Program-made: the position numbers and the translations under genes
The notes under the pieces: model-generated
Database searches by the model: none
Told to the model about the DNA's origin: nothing
What the model saw: only the letters and a program-made list of their open reading frames with translations
From: Betaproteobacteria bacterium
Lineage (GTDB): Bacteria > Pseudomonadota > Gammaproteobacteria > Burkholderiales > SG8-41
NCBI GenBank assembly: GCA_023266235.1
Contig: JAHFRL010000009.1
Coordinates: 26,695-90,694, forward strand
Length of the DNA stretch: 64,000 nt
Direction: 5' to 3'
Part shown: piece by piece, positions 8,336-17,718 of the stretch
Position numbering within the stretch: the stretch's first letter is position 1
Layout of the letters: the number at the start of each line of letters is the position of its first letter

Positions 8336-11300
8336 ACCGGCGCGATTACCGCTCGAACGCGACCGCCGGCCTGCTCGTCGTCGGCAAGGACGTGCCGCGC
8401 ACCGATGCGCTGCCGAAAGTCACCGGGGCGGCGCAGTACGTCGCCGATCTGCACTTGCCCGGCATGCTGCACGCGGCCGTGCTGCGCAGCCCGCATCCGC
8501 ACGCCCGGATCGTCAGCATCGACACGCGCGGCGCGGCAGCATTGCCGGGCGTCAAGGCGGTCGTGACCGGCGCCGACACGGCGCAACGCAAATGGGGTTG
8601 CTTCCGTCCCGACCTGTATCCGCTCGCGATCGAAAAAGTGCGCTATGTCGGCGATGAAGTCGCGGCGGTCGCCGCGATGGACCTGGAAACGGCGCGCGCC
8701 GCCGTCGATCAAATCAAAGTCGAATACGCGGTGCTGCCCGCGGTGCTCTCGCTCGATGCGGCGCTCGCGCCGGGAGCGCCGCTGGTGCACGACGATGCCG
8801 CAGGCAACGTCGCGCATCATTTTGCGTTTGAACGCGGCGACGTCGACGCGGGCTTCAAAGCGAGCGATATCATCGTCGAGGGTACCTGGCAAAGCGCGCG
8901 CCAGTGGCACGCTGCGCTCGAAACCATCGGGTGCGTCTCGCGCTGGACCGGGGGCCGCGTGACGATGTGGTGCAACACGCAGACGCCGTTTCTCGCGCGC
9001 GGCCGCTATGCGATCGGATTGGGCGTGCCGGAGGGCCGGGTGCGCGTGATCCAGACCGAGGTCGGCGGCGGCTTCGGCGGCAAGTCCGGAGACGACAACG
9101 CGTCGGTCATCTGCGCCATCCTCGCGCTGAAGGCAGGCAAACCGGTGAAACTCGTCCACACGCGCGAAGAGGAGTTTCTCGCGAGCCACCCGCGCATGCC
9201 GATGCGTTACTGGGTGCGACTCGGCTTCAGCCGCGACGGCCGCGTCAAGGCGAAAGAAATCAAACTGCTCGCCGACAATGGCGCCTATACCGGCAAGTCG
9301 CAGGCGATACTCGGCGCGGCGACGGTGCGCCACGATGCGCTCTACAAATATCCGTGCGCGCGGGCGGACTCCACTCTCGTCTACACCAACCTGGTGCCGA
9401 CCGGCGCCTTCCGCGGGTTCGGCAATCCCTCCGCGGACTGGGCGGTGGAACAGGCGTGGGATCTCGCCGCGGAAAAGCTCGGCATCGACGTCGTCGACCT
9501 GCTGCGCATGAACGCGGTCGAGCCGGGCGACGTCTCGCTGCACAACCACCGGATCACGAGTTGCGAACTCAAGCAATGCATCGACCAAGCCGCGCGGCTG
9601 ATCGGGTGGGACGAAAAACGCAAACATCGCACGCCGAACCGCGGACTCGGCATCGGCTGCAGCGTGCACGTCAACGGCCGCCGCAGCTTTGGCGACTGGG
9701 ACGGCAGCTCCGCGATTGTCCGCATCAACGACGATGGCCGCGCGGCCATCATCACCGGCGAAGGCGAAATCGGCACGGGCACGCTGACGGTATTGCGCCA
9801 GATCGCGGCGGAGGAGCTCGGAATGCCCTACGCCGACGTGGACATCACGCGCCCCGACACCGACGTGCAGCCCTATGCGCTCGGGGCGCTCGCGAGCCGC
9901 CTGACCTATGTGGCAGGCAATGCCGTCAAGCTCGCCGCCGCGGCAGCCCGGACGCAGCTGCTCGCAGCGGCGTCGATGCAGTTCGGGCTGCCGCCGGAAG
10001 AACTGACGATCATCAACGGTGAAATCGGTCCCGGCCGCGGCCGCGAAACCGAATTCAAGCCGGTTGCAGCCGTCGTGCGCGCGCACATCTATCAGCCCGA
10101 AGGGCAACCGATCATCGGCGTCGGCAGCTTCGACAACCCTTCGGAATTTCCCGACCACAGCCGCTACGGCAACGAGTCGGGCGCCTACAACTTCGCGGCG
10201 CAGGCGGTGGAAGTCGAAGTCGATCCCGGCACCGGCAAGGTCACCGTGCTGGAAATCGCTTCCGCGGTCGATTGCGGCACGGTCATCCATCCCGCCGCCG
10301 CCGAGGGCCAGGTGCAAGGCGCAGTGACCCAGGGGCTCGGCCTCGCGCTGACCGAGTACTTCGACTGCTACAACGGCACGCCGACCGACCCGCAATTTAT
10401 CGACTATCCTGTTCCTGCTGCAGCCATGATGCCCAAAATACACGTGGCCTTCGCAGACTCCTACGAACCTTCCGGCCCGTTTGGCGCAAAAGGCCTGGGC
10501 GAAATCGGTCTCGATGCGATACCGGCCGCGATTGCCAACGCAATCGCCGACGCGGTTGGCGTACGCATCACCGAATTGCCAATCACCGCGGAGAAAATAT
10601 ATCGCGCGATGAATCCGCAATTATTCCGTGATGAGCCGGCGCCGCCGGCGCCCCCCAAGGGCGCCGTATGGACGCGGCTTAGCGAGGGCAAGCCCTCGGG
10701 CGCACGCCCTGTCAAGACGGAATTCGTCTACGCGCGCAGCGTAGGCGAGGTCGTCGGCGAACTTGCCAAAGGCGATGCCGCGATCGTCGCCGGCGGGATG
10801 TCGCATGCCGTGCGTCGCGAGCGCACGGGCTTCCCGCAGGCCAAGCGCCTCGTCGCGATAGGACGGATTCCCGAGCTCAGTGCATGGTCGATCGACGGCC
10901 GCGGTACGCTGCGCGTCGGCGCGGCAGTGCGCCAGCAAACGCTCTACGAAGATCAGCGGGTGTGCAATAGCTGGGAGGCGCTCGGGGACGCGCTGGAGTC
11001 GGCCGGTCACACGCGAATCCGGCAAATGACGACCGTGGGCGGCAGTGTGGCGCCATTGATAGGAGGTTTCGACCTGCCGGTCGCCCTCCTCGCGGTGCAC
11101 GGCAAAGTCGGCGTGACTGGACCCCAAGGTGCGCGCACGATGCAATTGCAGGCATTGTTCGAAGCGCGCCTTGCCAAGGACGAGCTCGTAACCGGGATCG
11201 AGGTTGACGCGCTCCCGCCGCACGTTGGCTCGAGCTTCTACAAATACCTGCCGCGCAGCGTGATCGAGACACCGGCAGTGAACACGGCTGCCATGGTGCG

Positions 11301-11562
11301 GCTCGACGCCGCCGGCAAATGCGCTGATGCGCGCGTCGTGGTTGGTTCCGTGAGCTGGAAACCCGTAGTCCTCGAGTTGCCGCAGCTTAACGGCCACGCA
11401 CTTGACCCCAAGCGGGTGCGTGCAGCCGTGCAGGGCCTGCGCGCGCTGGTGCAACCCGTATCGAATGTACGGGGATCGGCCGCCTACAAGCGCGAGATGG
11501 CGGTAGAATTCGCCGCGCGCGCACTGATTACAGCCTGGCAGCGTGCCCTGGAGACCCAATGA
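8332..11562 (+). CDS. Fused molybdopterin-binding and FAD-binding subunits of a molybdenum hydroxylase
   Basis: 1076 residues. Residues 1-763 are a complete CoxL/XdhB-like subunit: DALPKVTGAAQYV at the N-terminus, GGGFGGKS, PTGAFRGFGN (about 355-365), and GLGEIG with the expected catalytic Glu at 724. After a Pro-rich linker (764-790), residues ~791-1076 resemble the CoxM FAD subunit, normally a separate gene. There, AGGM (820-823) replaces the usual AGGT, and TTVGGSVA (900-907) replaces the usual GGN motif, so flavin binding may be altered. With the upstream 2Fe-2S gene and the downstream Bug receptor, both linked by ATGA overlaps, it forms a tight operon. Substrate is unknown, probably an aromatic heterocycle or aldehyde. 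Confidence 0.88.
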   Translation: MNRRDYRSNATAGLLVVGKDVPRTDALPKVTGAAQYVADLHLPGMLHAAVLRSPHPHARIVSIDTRGAAALPGVKAVVTGADTAQRKWGCFRPDLYPLAIEKVRYVGDEVAAVAAMDLETARAAVDQIKVEYAVLPAVLSLDAALAPGAPLVHDDAAGNVAHHFAFERGDVDAGFKASDIIVEGTWQSARQWHAALETIGCVSRWTGGRVTMWCNTQTPFLARGRYAIGLGVPEGRVRVIQTEVGGGFGGKSGDDNASVICAILALKAGKPVKLVHTREEEFLASHPRMPMRYWVRLGFSRDGRVKAKEIKLLADNGAYTGKSQAILGAATVRHDALYKYPCARADSTLVYTNLVPTGAFRGFGNPSADWAVEQAWDLAAEKLGIDVVDLLRMNAVEPGDVSLHNHRITSCELKQCIDQAARLIGWDEKRKHRTPNRGLGIGCSVHVNGRRSFGDWDGSSAIVRINDDGRAAIITGEGEIGTGTLTVLRQIAAEELGMPYADVDITRPDTDVQPYALGALASRLTYVAGNAVKLAAAAARTQLLAAASMQFGLPPEELTIINGEIGPGRGRETEFKPVAAVVRAHIYQPEGQPIIGVGSFDNPSEFPDHSRYGNESGAYNFAAQAVEVEVDPGTGKVTVLEIASAVDCGTVIHPAAAEGQVQGAVTQGLGLALTEYFDCYNGTPTDPQFIDYPVPAAAMMPKIHVAFADSYEPSGPFGAKGLGEIGLDAIPAAIANAIADAVGVRITELPITAEKIYRAMNPQLFRDEPAPPAPPKGAVWTRLSEGKPSGARPVKTEFVYARSVGEVVGELAKGDAAIVAGGMSHAVRRERTGFPQAKRLVAIGRIPELSAWSIDGRGTLRVGAAVRQQTLYEDQRVCNSWEALGDALESAGHTRIRQMTTVGGSVAPLIGGFDLPVALLAVHGKVGVTGPQGARTMQLQALFEARLAKDELVTGIEVDALPPHVGSSFYKYLPRSVIETPAVNTAAMVRLDAAGKCADARVVVGSVSWKPVVLELPQLNGHALDPKRVRAAVQGLRALVQPVSNVRGSAAYKREMAVEFAARALITAWQRALETQ

Positions 11563-12530
11563 GAATCTCCGGACTGCTCAGCACGCTCACCGCAATGACG
11601 CTGATGGCGTTCACCCAGTCCGTGCCCGCGCAAGGCTATCCGGGCGGCCCGGTGCGCATGATCGTGCCGTTCCCGGCCGGCGGGGGCGTGGACAGCGCGG
11701 GCCGCATCCTCGCGCAGAAGCTCAGCGAGAGCTTCGGCAAGTCCTTCTTCATCGAGAACCGCGGCGGCGCGAACGGCAACATCGGCACCGAGGTCGCCGC
11801 CAAGTCGGCAAAAGACGGGTACACGCTGCTCTTCACCGGCGCGGGCTTCGTCACCAACCCGAGCCTCTACGCCAGGATTCCTTACGATGCGGTGAAGGAC
11901 TTCGACCCCGTCAGCCTGATGGCGCTGGGGCCCAACGTGCTGGTGGTGCATCCGTCGTTGCCGGTGAAGTCGGTGAAAGAACTCATCGCGCTCGCGAAGG
12001 CCAAACCCGGCGAGGTCGGATTCGCCGGATCGGGCAGCGGCAGCACGCCGCACCTCGCGGGGGAACTCTTCAACACCCTGGCCGGAGTCAAAATGGTGCA
12101 CATCCCGTATCGCGGCTCGGGCCCGGCGATGATCGGGGTTCTGGGCGGCGAGACGCCCGTCATGTTCCTGCCCGCGATCAACGCCGGCCCGCACGTAAAA
12201 ACGGGACGGCTGCGCGCAATCGCCGTAACGAGCACGAGCCGCCTGCCGGCCATGCCCGATCTGCCGACGGTGGCTGAATCGGGTCTGCGCGGCTACGAAT
12301 CGAGCCAGTGGTATGGCCTGCTCGCGCCCGCCGGAACGCCGGAAGACATCCTGAACCCGCTTAACGCGCACGTCGTGAAGATCATGCAGGCTGCCGACAT
12401 GAAGAGCCGCCTGACCGAGGATGGCTTGGTCCCTATCGGCGGCACCCGCGAGCAATTCGCCGCCCACATCAAGACCGAAATCGCGAAGTGGGCGAAAGTC
12501 ATCAAGCAGTCGGGCGCCCGTATCGATTGA
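11559..12530 (+). CDS. Bug/TctC-family receptor coupled to a molybdenum hydroxylase
   Basis: 323 residues. Signal peptide ends near VPAQ, followed by YPGGPVRMIVPFPAGGGVD, ENRGGANGNIG and IPYRGSGPAM. The ATG overlaps the stop of the hydroxylase large subunit (ATGA), so receptor and enzyme are made from the same message. This suggests that the receptor binds the hydroxylase substrate or its product. The 3' end overlaps an antisense UbiD remnant. Confidence 0.9.
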   Translation: MRISGLLSTLTAMTLMAFTQSVPAQGYPGGPVRMIVPFPAGGGVDSAGRILAQKLSESFGKSFFIENRGGANGNIGTEVAAKSAKDGYTLLFTGAGFVTNPSLYARIPYDAVKDFDPVSLMALGPNVLVVHPSLPVKSVKELIALAKAKPGEVGFAGSGSGSTPHLAGELFNTLAGVKMVHIPYRGSGPAMIGVLGGETPVMFLPAINAGPHVKTGRLRAIAVTSTSRLPAMPDLPTVAESGLRGYESSQWYGLLAPAGTPEDILNPLNAHVVKIMQAADMKSRLTEDGLVPIGGTREQFAAHIKTEIAKWAKVIKQSGARID

Positions 12531-12750
12531 TTCCGCGGCCTGCGACCGCGCGTTTCGCCGCCTCGTCCCATTGCGGCAGCCAGTCGCCGATGACGGATCC
12601 GAACCACGGCGACTGCGGGCGCAACGTCGGCAGGCCAAGCTCGTGCCAGATCTTCTGCGCGCGCTCCATGTACTCCCGCTTCGGCAGCGCGAGCGGCGTC
12701 ATGTTGCCCTTCATGGATTGCAGGACGCCCGCGTCGCGCAATGAAATCAC
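12502..12750 (-). pseudogene. C-terminal fragment of a UbiD-family decarboxylase
   Basis: 82 codons resembling only the C-terminal tail of UbiD-like prenyl-FMN decarboxylases (LALPKREYMERAQKIW, LGLPTLRPQSPWFG, then DW and EAAKRAV). Full UbiD proteins are about 450-500 residues, so ~85% is missing and the catalytic region is absent. The GTG start overlaps the stop of the Bug gene at 12747-13739 (GTGA), as though the rest was deleted when the flanking genes were joined. The end overlaps the 3' end of the plus-strand Bug gene. It might still be translated. The family assignment comes from memory of the family tail and is tentative. Confidence 0.45.
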
Positions 12751-13739
12751 CGCGCCGACTCGACGCTGATTCCCGCGTCCTTGATCACCTTGCGCCAGCG
12801 CGCGAGCTCGCTGCGTATCATCTCGTGCATGCCCGCCGGCGTGCTGGTCGTGACCTCGACGCCCTGCAACAGCAGGCGCTGGCCGAACTCGGGCACCGCG
12901 AGCGCCCGGTTCATCGCGGCGTTGATCTGGTTGACGATCGCTGTGGGCGTGCCGGCCGGCGCGAGCAGGCCGTACCAGGACGTGTTGTTGAAGCCGGGCA
13001 GCACGTCGGCAACCGGCGGCGCATCCGGCAGCGAGCGGATGCGGGTCGGGTGTCCGATCGCGATTGCCTTCAAGCGCCCGGTCTTGATGTGCGGCAGAAT
13101 CTGCGGAACGCCCGAGAACATCATCTGCGTCTGGCCGCTGATCAGATCGGTCAACGCCGGCCCGCCGCCCTTGTACGGCACGTGCACGATGTCGATGCCG
13201 GCGAGCGCCTTGAGCAGTTCACCGCCGAGGTGGTTGGGCGTGCCGGTGCCGGGCGAGGCGAAATTGAGCTTGCCCGGATTCGCCTTGGCGAGATCGATAA
13301 ACTCCCGCGTGCTGTTGGCCGGCACCGCGGCGTTCAGCGTCAGCGCGAACGGCGCGTACACCGCGAGACCGACCGGCGCGAAGTCTTTCAGCGAATCGTA
13401 GGGGACCTTGATGCCGAGCGCGGGACCGACTACCAGCCCCGCCGACGTGCCGAGCAGCAAGGTGTAGCCGTCAGGCGTGGCCTTGGCGGCGAGGTCGTGC
13501 CCGAGTGTCGCCCCCGCGCCGGCGCGGTTGTCGATCACCACCTGCACCTGCCACGCATCGGCCAGCTTCTGCGCAACTTCGCGCGCGGTGAAGTCGACCG
13601 ATCCCCCGGGCGGGTAAGGAACGATCAGGCGGATCGGCTTGGACGGATACCGGTCCTGCGCCTGCGCGAACGGGGCGAGCGCAATGCCGGACAGAATGCC
13701 AAGCACAGCGGCAACCGCTGTCAGCCGCGAGCGTTTCAT
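12747..13739 (-). CDS. Bug/TctC-family periplasmic substrate-binding receptor
   Basis: 330 residues from ATG 13739, which has an AGGAG site; the longer frame to 13787 lacks one. Signal peptide MKRSRL... ends near AQAQ, then YPSKPIRLIVPYPPGG, VDFTARE, DNRAGAG, PDGYT and VPYKGGGPAL. Upstream is a thioesterase gene (13810) and downstream the UbiD remnant. The ligand may be related to an aromatic acid if the UbiD gene was once its partner (inference). Confidence 0.9.
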   Translation of the reverse strand: MKRSRLTAVAAVLGILSGIALAPFAQAQDRYPSKPIRLIVPYPPGGSVDFTAREVAQKLADAWQVQVVIDNRAGAGATLGHDLAAKATPDGYTLLLGTSAGLVVGPALGIKVPYDSLKDFAPVGLAVYAPFALTLNAAVPANSTREFIDLAKANPGKLNFASPGTGTPNHLGGELLKALAGIDIVHVPYKGGGPALTDLISGQTQMMFSGVPQILPHIKTGRLKAIAIGHPTRIRSLPDAPPVADVLPGFNNTSWYGLLAPAGTPTAIVNQINAAMNRALAVPEFGQRLLLQGVEVTTSTPAGMHEMIRSELARWRKVIKDAGISVESAR

Positions 13740-13809
13740 TCGAGACTCCTGCAAAGGCCGTCTGCCGGGCAAGGTGCGCTTGCGCACCGGGGTTCAGGAA
13801 ATTCATTCC

Positions 13810-14292
13810 TCACTGCGGCCGCCGGGCCGATTTGGCCGCGACCACGATCTGGGTCTGCGTGACGATCGCAACCCGGCGCCGCCCGGAATTCCTGATCGTC
13901 GTCTGCCACACCATCGTGGTGCGGCCGATGTGCAATGGGATCGATACGGCCGTGAGCGCCGGCCCCGTGCCCGCGGCGAAAAAATTGGTCTTCGATTCGA
14001 GCGTCGCGGTGACATAGCCGGGCGGCAGATTGGCGATCGTGCCGGCGGCGCCGAGCGCATCCGCGAACGCCATGATGGCGCCGCCGTTCACGCGGCCGTT
14101 GCGATTGATGTGCAACGGTTTGATGCGCATCTCGGCCACCACTTTTTTGCGGGTGAGCGAGAGCAGGCGCACGCCGAGCGCGCGCGAAGTCGCGCCGCGC
14201 ACAACCTCGCGGGCGCCCGCCACGCCGTTCGGCCTGACCTTGCTTTGAGTTTTGGTGCGTTGCTTCAAGCGGGGTCTCTTCTCATTCATCAT
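13810..14292 (-). CDS. PaaI/YdiI-like hotdog-fold thioesterase
   Basis: 160 residues. The hotdog core is recognisable: NRNGRVNGGAIMAFADALG (central helix region) and TATLESKTNFFAAG. Such proteins hydrolyse acyl- or aroyl-CoA thioesters. The N-terminal ~25 residues are basic and low in conservation, and the first codons lie in a GATGAAT tandem repeat, so the start is unsure. It lies between a Bug gene and an amidohydrolase on the same strand, consistent with a catabolic operon. Confidence 0.8.
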   Translation of the reverse strand: MMNEKRPRLKQRTKTQSKVRPNGVAGAREVVRGATSRALGVRLLSLTRKKVVAEMRIKPLHINRNGRVNGGAIMAFADALGAAGTIANLPPGYVTATLESKTNFFAAGTGPALTAVSIPLHIGRTTMVWQTTIRNSGRRRVAIVTQTQIVVAAKSARRPQ

Positions 14293-14297
14293 TCATC
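14278..14297 (-). repeat. Short heptamer-like tandem repeat (GATGAAT)
   Basis: On the minus strand the sequence reads gtgatgaatgatgaatgaga, two and a half copies of a 7-bp unit. It spans the 12-nt gap between the amidohydrolase and thioesterase genes and the first thioesterase codons. It resembles repeats at 58393 and elsewhere in the window. Confidence 0.45.
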
Positions 14298-14303
14298 ACT
14301 GGT

Positions 14304-15134
14304 TCACGCTTTCCACCCCAGCCACTCGCACACGCCGCGGCCCATGATCCATTCCTTATCTGCAGCGCTGAGCCACGGGATTTCTTCCGTGAACAAGGTG
14401 ACGTGCTGGCGATACGGGATCGGCGAGCGCGACAGATCGGTGCCCCAGAACAGGCGCTTGGGGCCGAACGCGTCGTAGGCCTGGCGGAGGTATCCGTGCA
14501 GCGAGCGATACGGATACGTGTCCGTCGAGTAGCACGGCAGCGCGCTCGCCTTCGCCGCGACGTTGGGGCGCTTGGCGATCGCCAACAACAGGTCGAACTC
14601 GCGGAACGCCGCCTCGTCCTTCTTCGTGCTCGAGAGCGCGAGGTGGTCCATCACGAGCTTGAGGCCCGGGTAGCGCTGCGCGACGCGGTCGATCAGGTGC
14701 ACCATCGAATGCGGTACCAGCACGTAGACCGGCACGCCGGCTTTCTCCGCCTCCGCCCACACCCAGTCCATATGGCCTTCGGTCAGCAGCGGCGCGAGGA
14801 TCGGCGTATGGAAGGTAAAGCGCAGCCCGAGCATGCCGGGCTGCTTGCGCCAAGCGGCAAGCGATCCGCGCGCGCCCGGCGCCGCCGGATCGAGCCGGCC
14901 CATGGTGGCGAAACGCCCCGGGTGGGCGAGTGCGGCTGCGCTGGCGAGGTCATTGCGGTCGCCCTCCCACGACGGCGGCACGATCACGACGCGATCGACG
15001 CCGGCCGCGTCCATTTCGCGCAGAAGGTCGTCCGCGCTCAGCGGCACAGGTCTTTGCGGTGCCGCCCGCTGCGGCCACGGCCGCTCGGGCGTATTGGCGC
15101 CCCAGATGTGCACTTGCGAATCAACGATCAGCAT
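14304..15134 (-). CDS. Amidohydrolase_2 family hydrolase
   Basis: 276 residues. It begins with LIVDSQVHIWG, where the first metal-site motif is QxH rather than HxH. It continues with RFTFHTPIL, LVMDHLAL and LFWGTDLSRSP with the conserved Asp. The QVHIW form is common in the lactonase/ACMSD-like branch. It is upstream of the thioesterase and Bug genes on the minus strand, with a 12-nt gap. It may hydrolyse a lactone or decarboxylate an aromatic-derived acid; the substrate is unknown. Confidence 0.8.
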   Translation of the reverse strand: MLIVDSQVHIWGANTPERPWPQRAAPQRPVPLSADDLLREMDAAGVDRVVIVPPSWEGDRNDLASAAALAHPGRFATMGRLDPAAPGARGSLAAWRKQPGMLGLRFTFHTPILAPLLTEGHMDWVWAEAEKAGVPVYVLVPHSMVHLIDRVAQRYPGLKLVMDHLALSSTKKDEAAFREFDLLLAIAKRPNVAAKASALPCYSTDTYPYRSLHGYLRQAYDAFGPKRLFWGTDLSRSPIPYRQHVTLFTEEIPWLSAADKEWIMGRGVCEWLGWKA

Positions 15135-15370
15135 CGCGGTTTGCTCCGGTTAGATGTCGCCTGACTGCAGACGAGTGTAGTGCGGCTCTCCCGGACCGCC
15201 GGGCGCCTGCACGCAACAAGAACACGCCGCCCCCATTTTCATTTACCGGCGCGGATAGTGCAATAATCCGGGGCACCCAAAAGTGCCGGCCGGGCTTATC
15301 ATGTCTATGCCCGACCGCCGTAGACCAGCCGTCACGCATGGCTGCGCGCACACCAGGGTACCGAGGAAAA

Positions 15371-16312
15371 ATGATGCGCATGAGACACCTGTTGTTGAGT
15401 TTTCTGCTGGCGCCGGGTGGAGTCGCTTGCGCCCAAAGCTATCCGGACAGGCCGATCCGGGTGCTCGTGCCGTTTGCCGCTGGCAGCGGGACCGACATCC
15501 TGGCGCGGATCGTGACCGAGGAGCTGCGCACCGCGATGGGCGCCAATTTCGTGATCGACAACCGGGCCGGCGCTTCGGGCCAGATCGCGGCGGAGCTGGC
15601 GGCCAGGGCCAGCCCCGATGGCTACACGCTGTTCCTGAGCACCAACACGCCGCATTCGGCGAATCCGTTCCTGTTCAAGAAGCTCAACTACGATCCGGTC
15701 AAGGACTTTGCGGCAGTCTCGCGCATGATCTACTACGTGTTCATCCTGGTGGCGAACCCGAATTCGGGCATCAAGACCGTCCCCGACCTTATCGCCTACG
15801 TCAAAGCGAACCCCGGCAAGATTTCTTACGCGTTCGGCAACAGCACGGGGCAGGTCAACGGCGCGTACTTCGTCAGCGCTGCGAAGCTCGATGCGCTGCC
15901 CGTGCCGTACAAGAGCACGCCGCCCGCGATGACGGACCTGATCGCCGGGCAGGTTCACTACATGTTCGTCGACGCGGCGTCGAGTCAGGGACACGTCAAG
16001 TCGGGCCGGCTGCGCGCAATCGCGGTCATGTCCGACAAGTGGTCCGACGTGCTGCCCGAGCTGCCGGCCGTCGGCGAAACAGTGCCGGGCTTCGACACCG
16101 TGCCGTGGGCCGGCATGTTTGTTCCGGCCGGCACGCCGAATACCATCATTACAAGACTGAACCGGGAAATCGTGAAGGCGATCAATCAACGGCTGGCGGA
16201 AACGGGCCTGCAGCCGGCGCCGAGCACGCCAGTCGAACTCGACCAATTCGTCAAACAGCAGCGTGCGGCCTGGGGCAAGAAAATCAAAGACGCCGGTATT
16301 CAGCCCGAGTAG
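15371..16312 (+). CDS. Bug/TctC-family periplasmic substrate-binding receptor
   Basis: 313 residues from ATG 15371 (ATGs also at 15374 and 15380) with GAGG just upstream. The open frame extends back to 14930, but that part is antisense to the amidohydrolase. Signal peptide ends near VACAQ, then YPDRPIRVLVPFAAGSGTD, DNRAGASG, PDGYT and VPYKSTPPAM. The 15135-15370 spacer holds its promoter region. A protein kinase gene follows after 5 nt, an unusual neighbour for a Bug receptor. Confidence 0.9.
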   Translation: MMRMRHLLLSFLLAPGGVACAQSYPDRPIRVLVPFAAGSGTDILARIVTEELRTAMGANFVIDNRAGASGQIAAELAARASPDGYTLFLSTNTPHSANPFLFKKLNYDPVKDFAAVSRMIYYVFILVANPNSGIKTVPDLIAYVKANPGKISYAFGNSTGQVNGAYFVSAAKLDALPVPYKSTPPAMTDLIAGQVHYMFVDAASSQGHVKSGRLRAIAVMSDKWSDVLPELPAVGETVPGFDTVPWAGMFVPAGTPNTIITRLNREIVKAINQRLAETGLQPAPSTPVELDQFVKQQRAAWGKKIKDAGIQPE

Positions 16313-16317
16313 CAGCC

Positions 16318-17583
16318 ATGCTCAACCGCGTCGGCAAGTACGAGTTGAAAAGCACGCTGGGCACCGGCGCGTCCGGCACGGTGTATCTCGCGGTCGACAC
16401 CTTTTCCAACACCGAGGTCGCGCTCAAAGTGATCAATCCGGCGGTATTCGAGGATCCCGCCATCCGCGCGCAGTTTTTGAACGAGGCCTCTCTTGCCGGC
16501 CAGCTGCACCACCCGCATATCGTTTCAATTCTCGATGCCGTGGTGACCGATGATTCCGGGCACATTGCGATGGAGTACGTGCCGGGAGGGAATCTCGCGA
16601 AGCGCGCGAGCGCGCCGAACCTGTTCTCCATCGAGGACGCAATCCAGGTTGGGTTCAAGTGTTGCGGCGCGCTCGACTACGCGTTTCGCCAGGGCATTGT
16701 GCACCGCGATGTAAAGCCCGCAAATATCATGGTGGTCAAGGGTACGGACGTGAAAATCGCCGACTTTGGCGCCGCTTATCTGCGCAAGAACCCGGCGGCC
16801 GAAATCATAACCATCGGCTCCCCCGCTTATATGTCGCCGGAGCAAATCGGCGCGCAACCGTTGACGCTCCAGAGCGACATGTTCTCGCTGGGCACGGTGC
16901 TCTACGAACTGCTTACCGGACAGCGGCCGTTTATTGCGCCGACCGTGCAGGCAACGCTCGACAAAATAACGACCGGGGAGCCGCTGCCGCCGAGCCGCGT
17001 GCGGCCGGCGCTGCCCTCCGAGCTCGACCGGATATTACTGAAGGTCTTGCACAAAACCCCCGCGGCGCGCTTTACGACGTGGGCCGAGTTCGCGCTTGAG
17101 CTGGCGAAAGTGGGAAGGCTCAGTTTCCATCAGCAGATTATCCAGGACAGCGAGAAATATGATGCGCTCAGGCGCGTCGAGATGCTGCAAAAGCTCGACG
17201 ACGCCCAGATCTGGGAATTGGTCCAGGCCGGACGCTGGATGCGTTTGCCGGCGCGCAGTTCGATCATTCGGGAAAACGATGCCGGCCAAAGTCTTTTCTT
17301 CCTGGCAAAAGGGCAAGCCAAGGCCACCAGGCAAGGGCGCTTGCTCAACTTGATCGGGGCGGGCGAATGTTTCGGCGAAATGAGTTACATCCGCGGCGGC
17401 GAAATGCCGCGACAGGCGACGATTGATTCCTTGACGGAAGTGACGTTTGCCGAATTTGAGGCCGCCTCATTGGAGCAAATGAGCGCCGGCTGCCAACTCC
17501 ACTTCATGCGGGCATTGGTGCGCACCCTGGTGGAACGCCTGCAACTCGCCAATACCCGGATTTCTCCGGCGGCCAGCCCTTGA
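16318..17583 (+). CDS. Ser/Thr protein kinase with C-terminal cyclic-nucleotide-binding domain
   Basis: 421 residues. The kinase domain (about 8-265) is complete: Gly-rich loop GTGASG (15-20), K37, catalytic HRDVKPAN (129-136), DFG (149-151) and SPE. Residues ~285-410 look like a cNMP/Crp-type sensor domain (FFLAKGQAKATRQG, then GECFGEMSYIRGGEMPRQA). It therefore probably phosphorylates proteins in response to a cyclic nucleotide. There is no transmembrane segment, so it is cytoplasmic. It starts 5 nt after the Bug gene and ends before a strong terminator. Confidence 0.9.
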   Translation: MLNRVGKYELKSTLGTGASGTVYLAVDTFSNTEVALKVINPAVFEDPAIRAQFLNEASLAGQLHHPHIVSILDAVVTDDSGHIAMEYVPGGNLAKRASAPNLFSIEDAIQVGFKCCGALDYAFRQGIVHRDVKPANIMVVKGTDVKIADFGAAYLRKNPAAEIITIGSPAYMSPEQIGAQPLTLQSDMFSLGTVLYELLTGQRPFIAPTVQATLDKITTGEPLPPSRVRPALPSELDRILLKVLHKTPAARFTTWAEFALELAKVGRLSFHQQIIQDSEKYDALRRVEMLQKLDDAQIWELVQAGRWMRLPARSSIIRENDAGQSLFFLAKGQAKATRQGRLLNLIGAGECFGEMSYIRGGEMPRQATIDSLTEVTFAEFEAASLEQMSAGCQLHFMRALVRTLVERLQLANTRISPAASP

Positions 17584-17674
17584 TCCGTCGTCGCGCTTGC
17601 CGCAAGCGCGCGCTGACGACGAGGTGCTGCGTGACAGCGGGCTGCGGCTGCGCCAAAGAGGGCGGCCAGCCGGT

Positions 17675-17704
17675 AAAAAAAGCCGGGCTATCCCGGCTTT
17701 TTTT
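17675..17704. terminator. Bidirectional intrinsic terminator
   Basis: A GCCGGG/CCCGGC stem with a 4-nt loop (CTAT) is flanked by A7 on the left and T7 on the right, so it works in both directions. It sits between the convergent kinase gene and outer-membrane protein gene. Confidence 0.92.
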
Positions 17705-17718
17705 CGGCCTGAATTTTC

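Noticed and set aside
8290..10620. 776-codon open frame on the minus strand
   Set aside because: It is antisense to the molybdenum hydroxylase, with Arg/Val/Asp-rich low-complexity composition typical of high-GC shadow frames.
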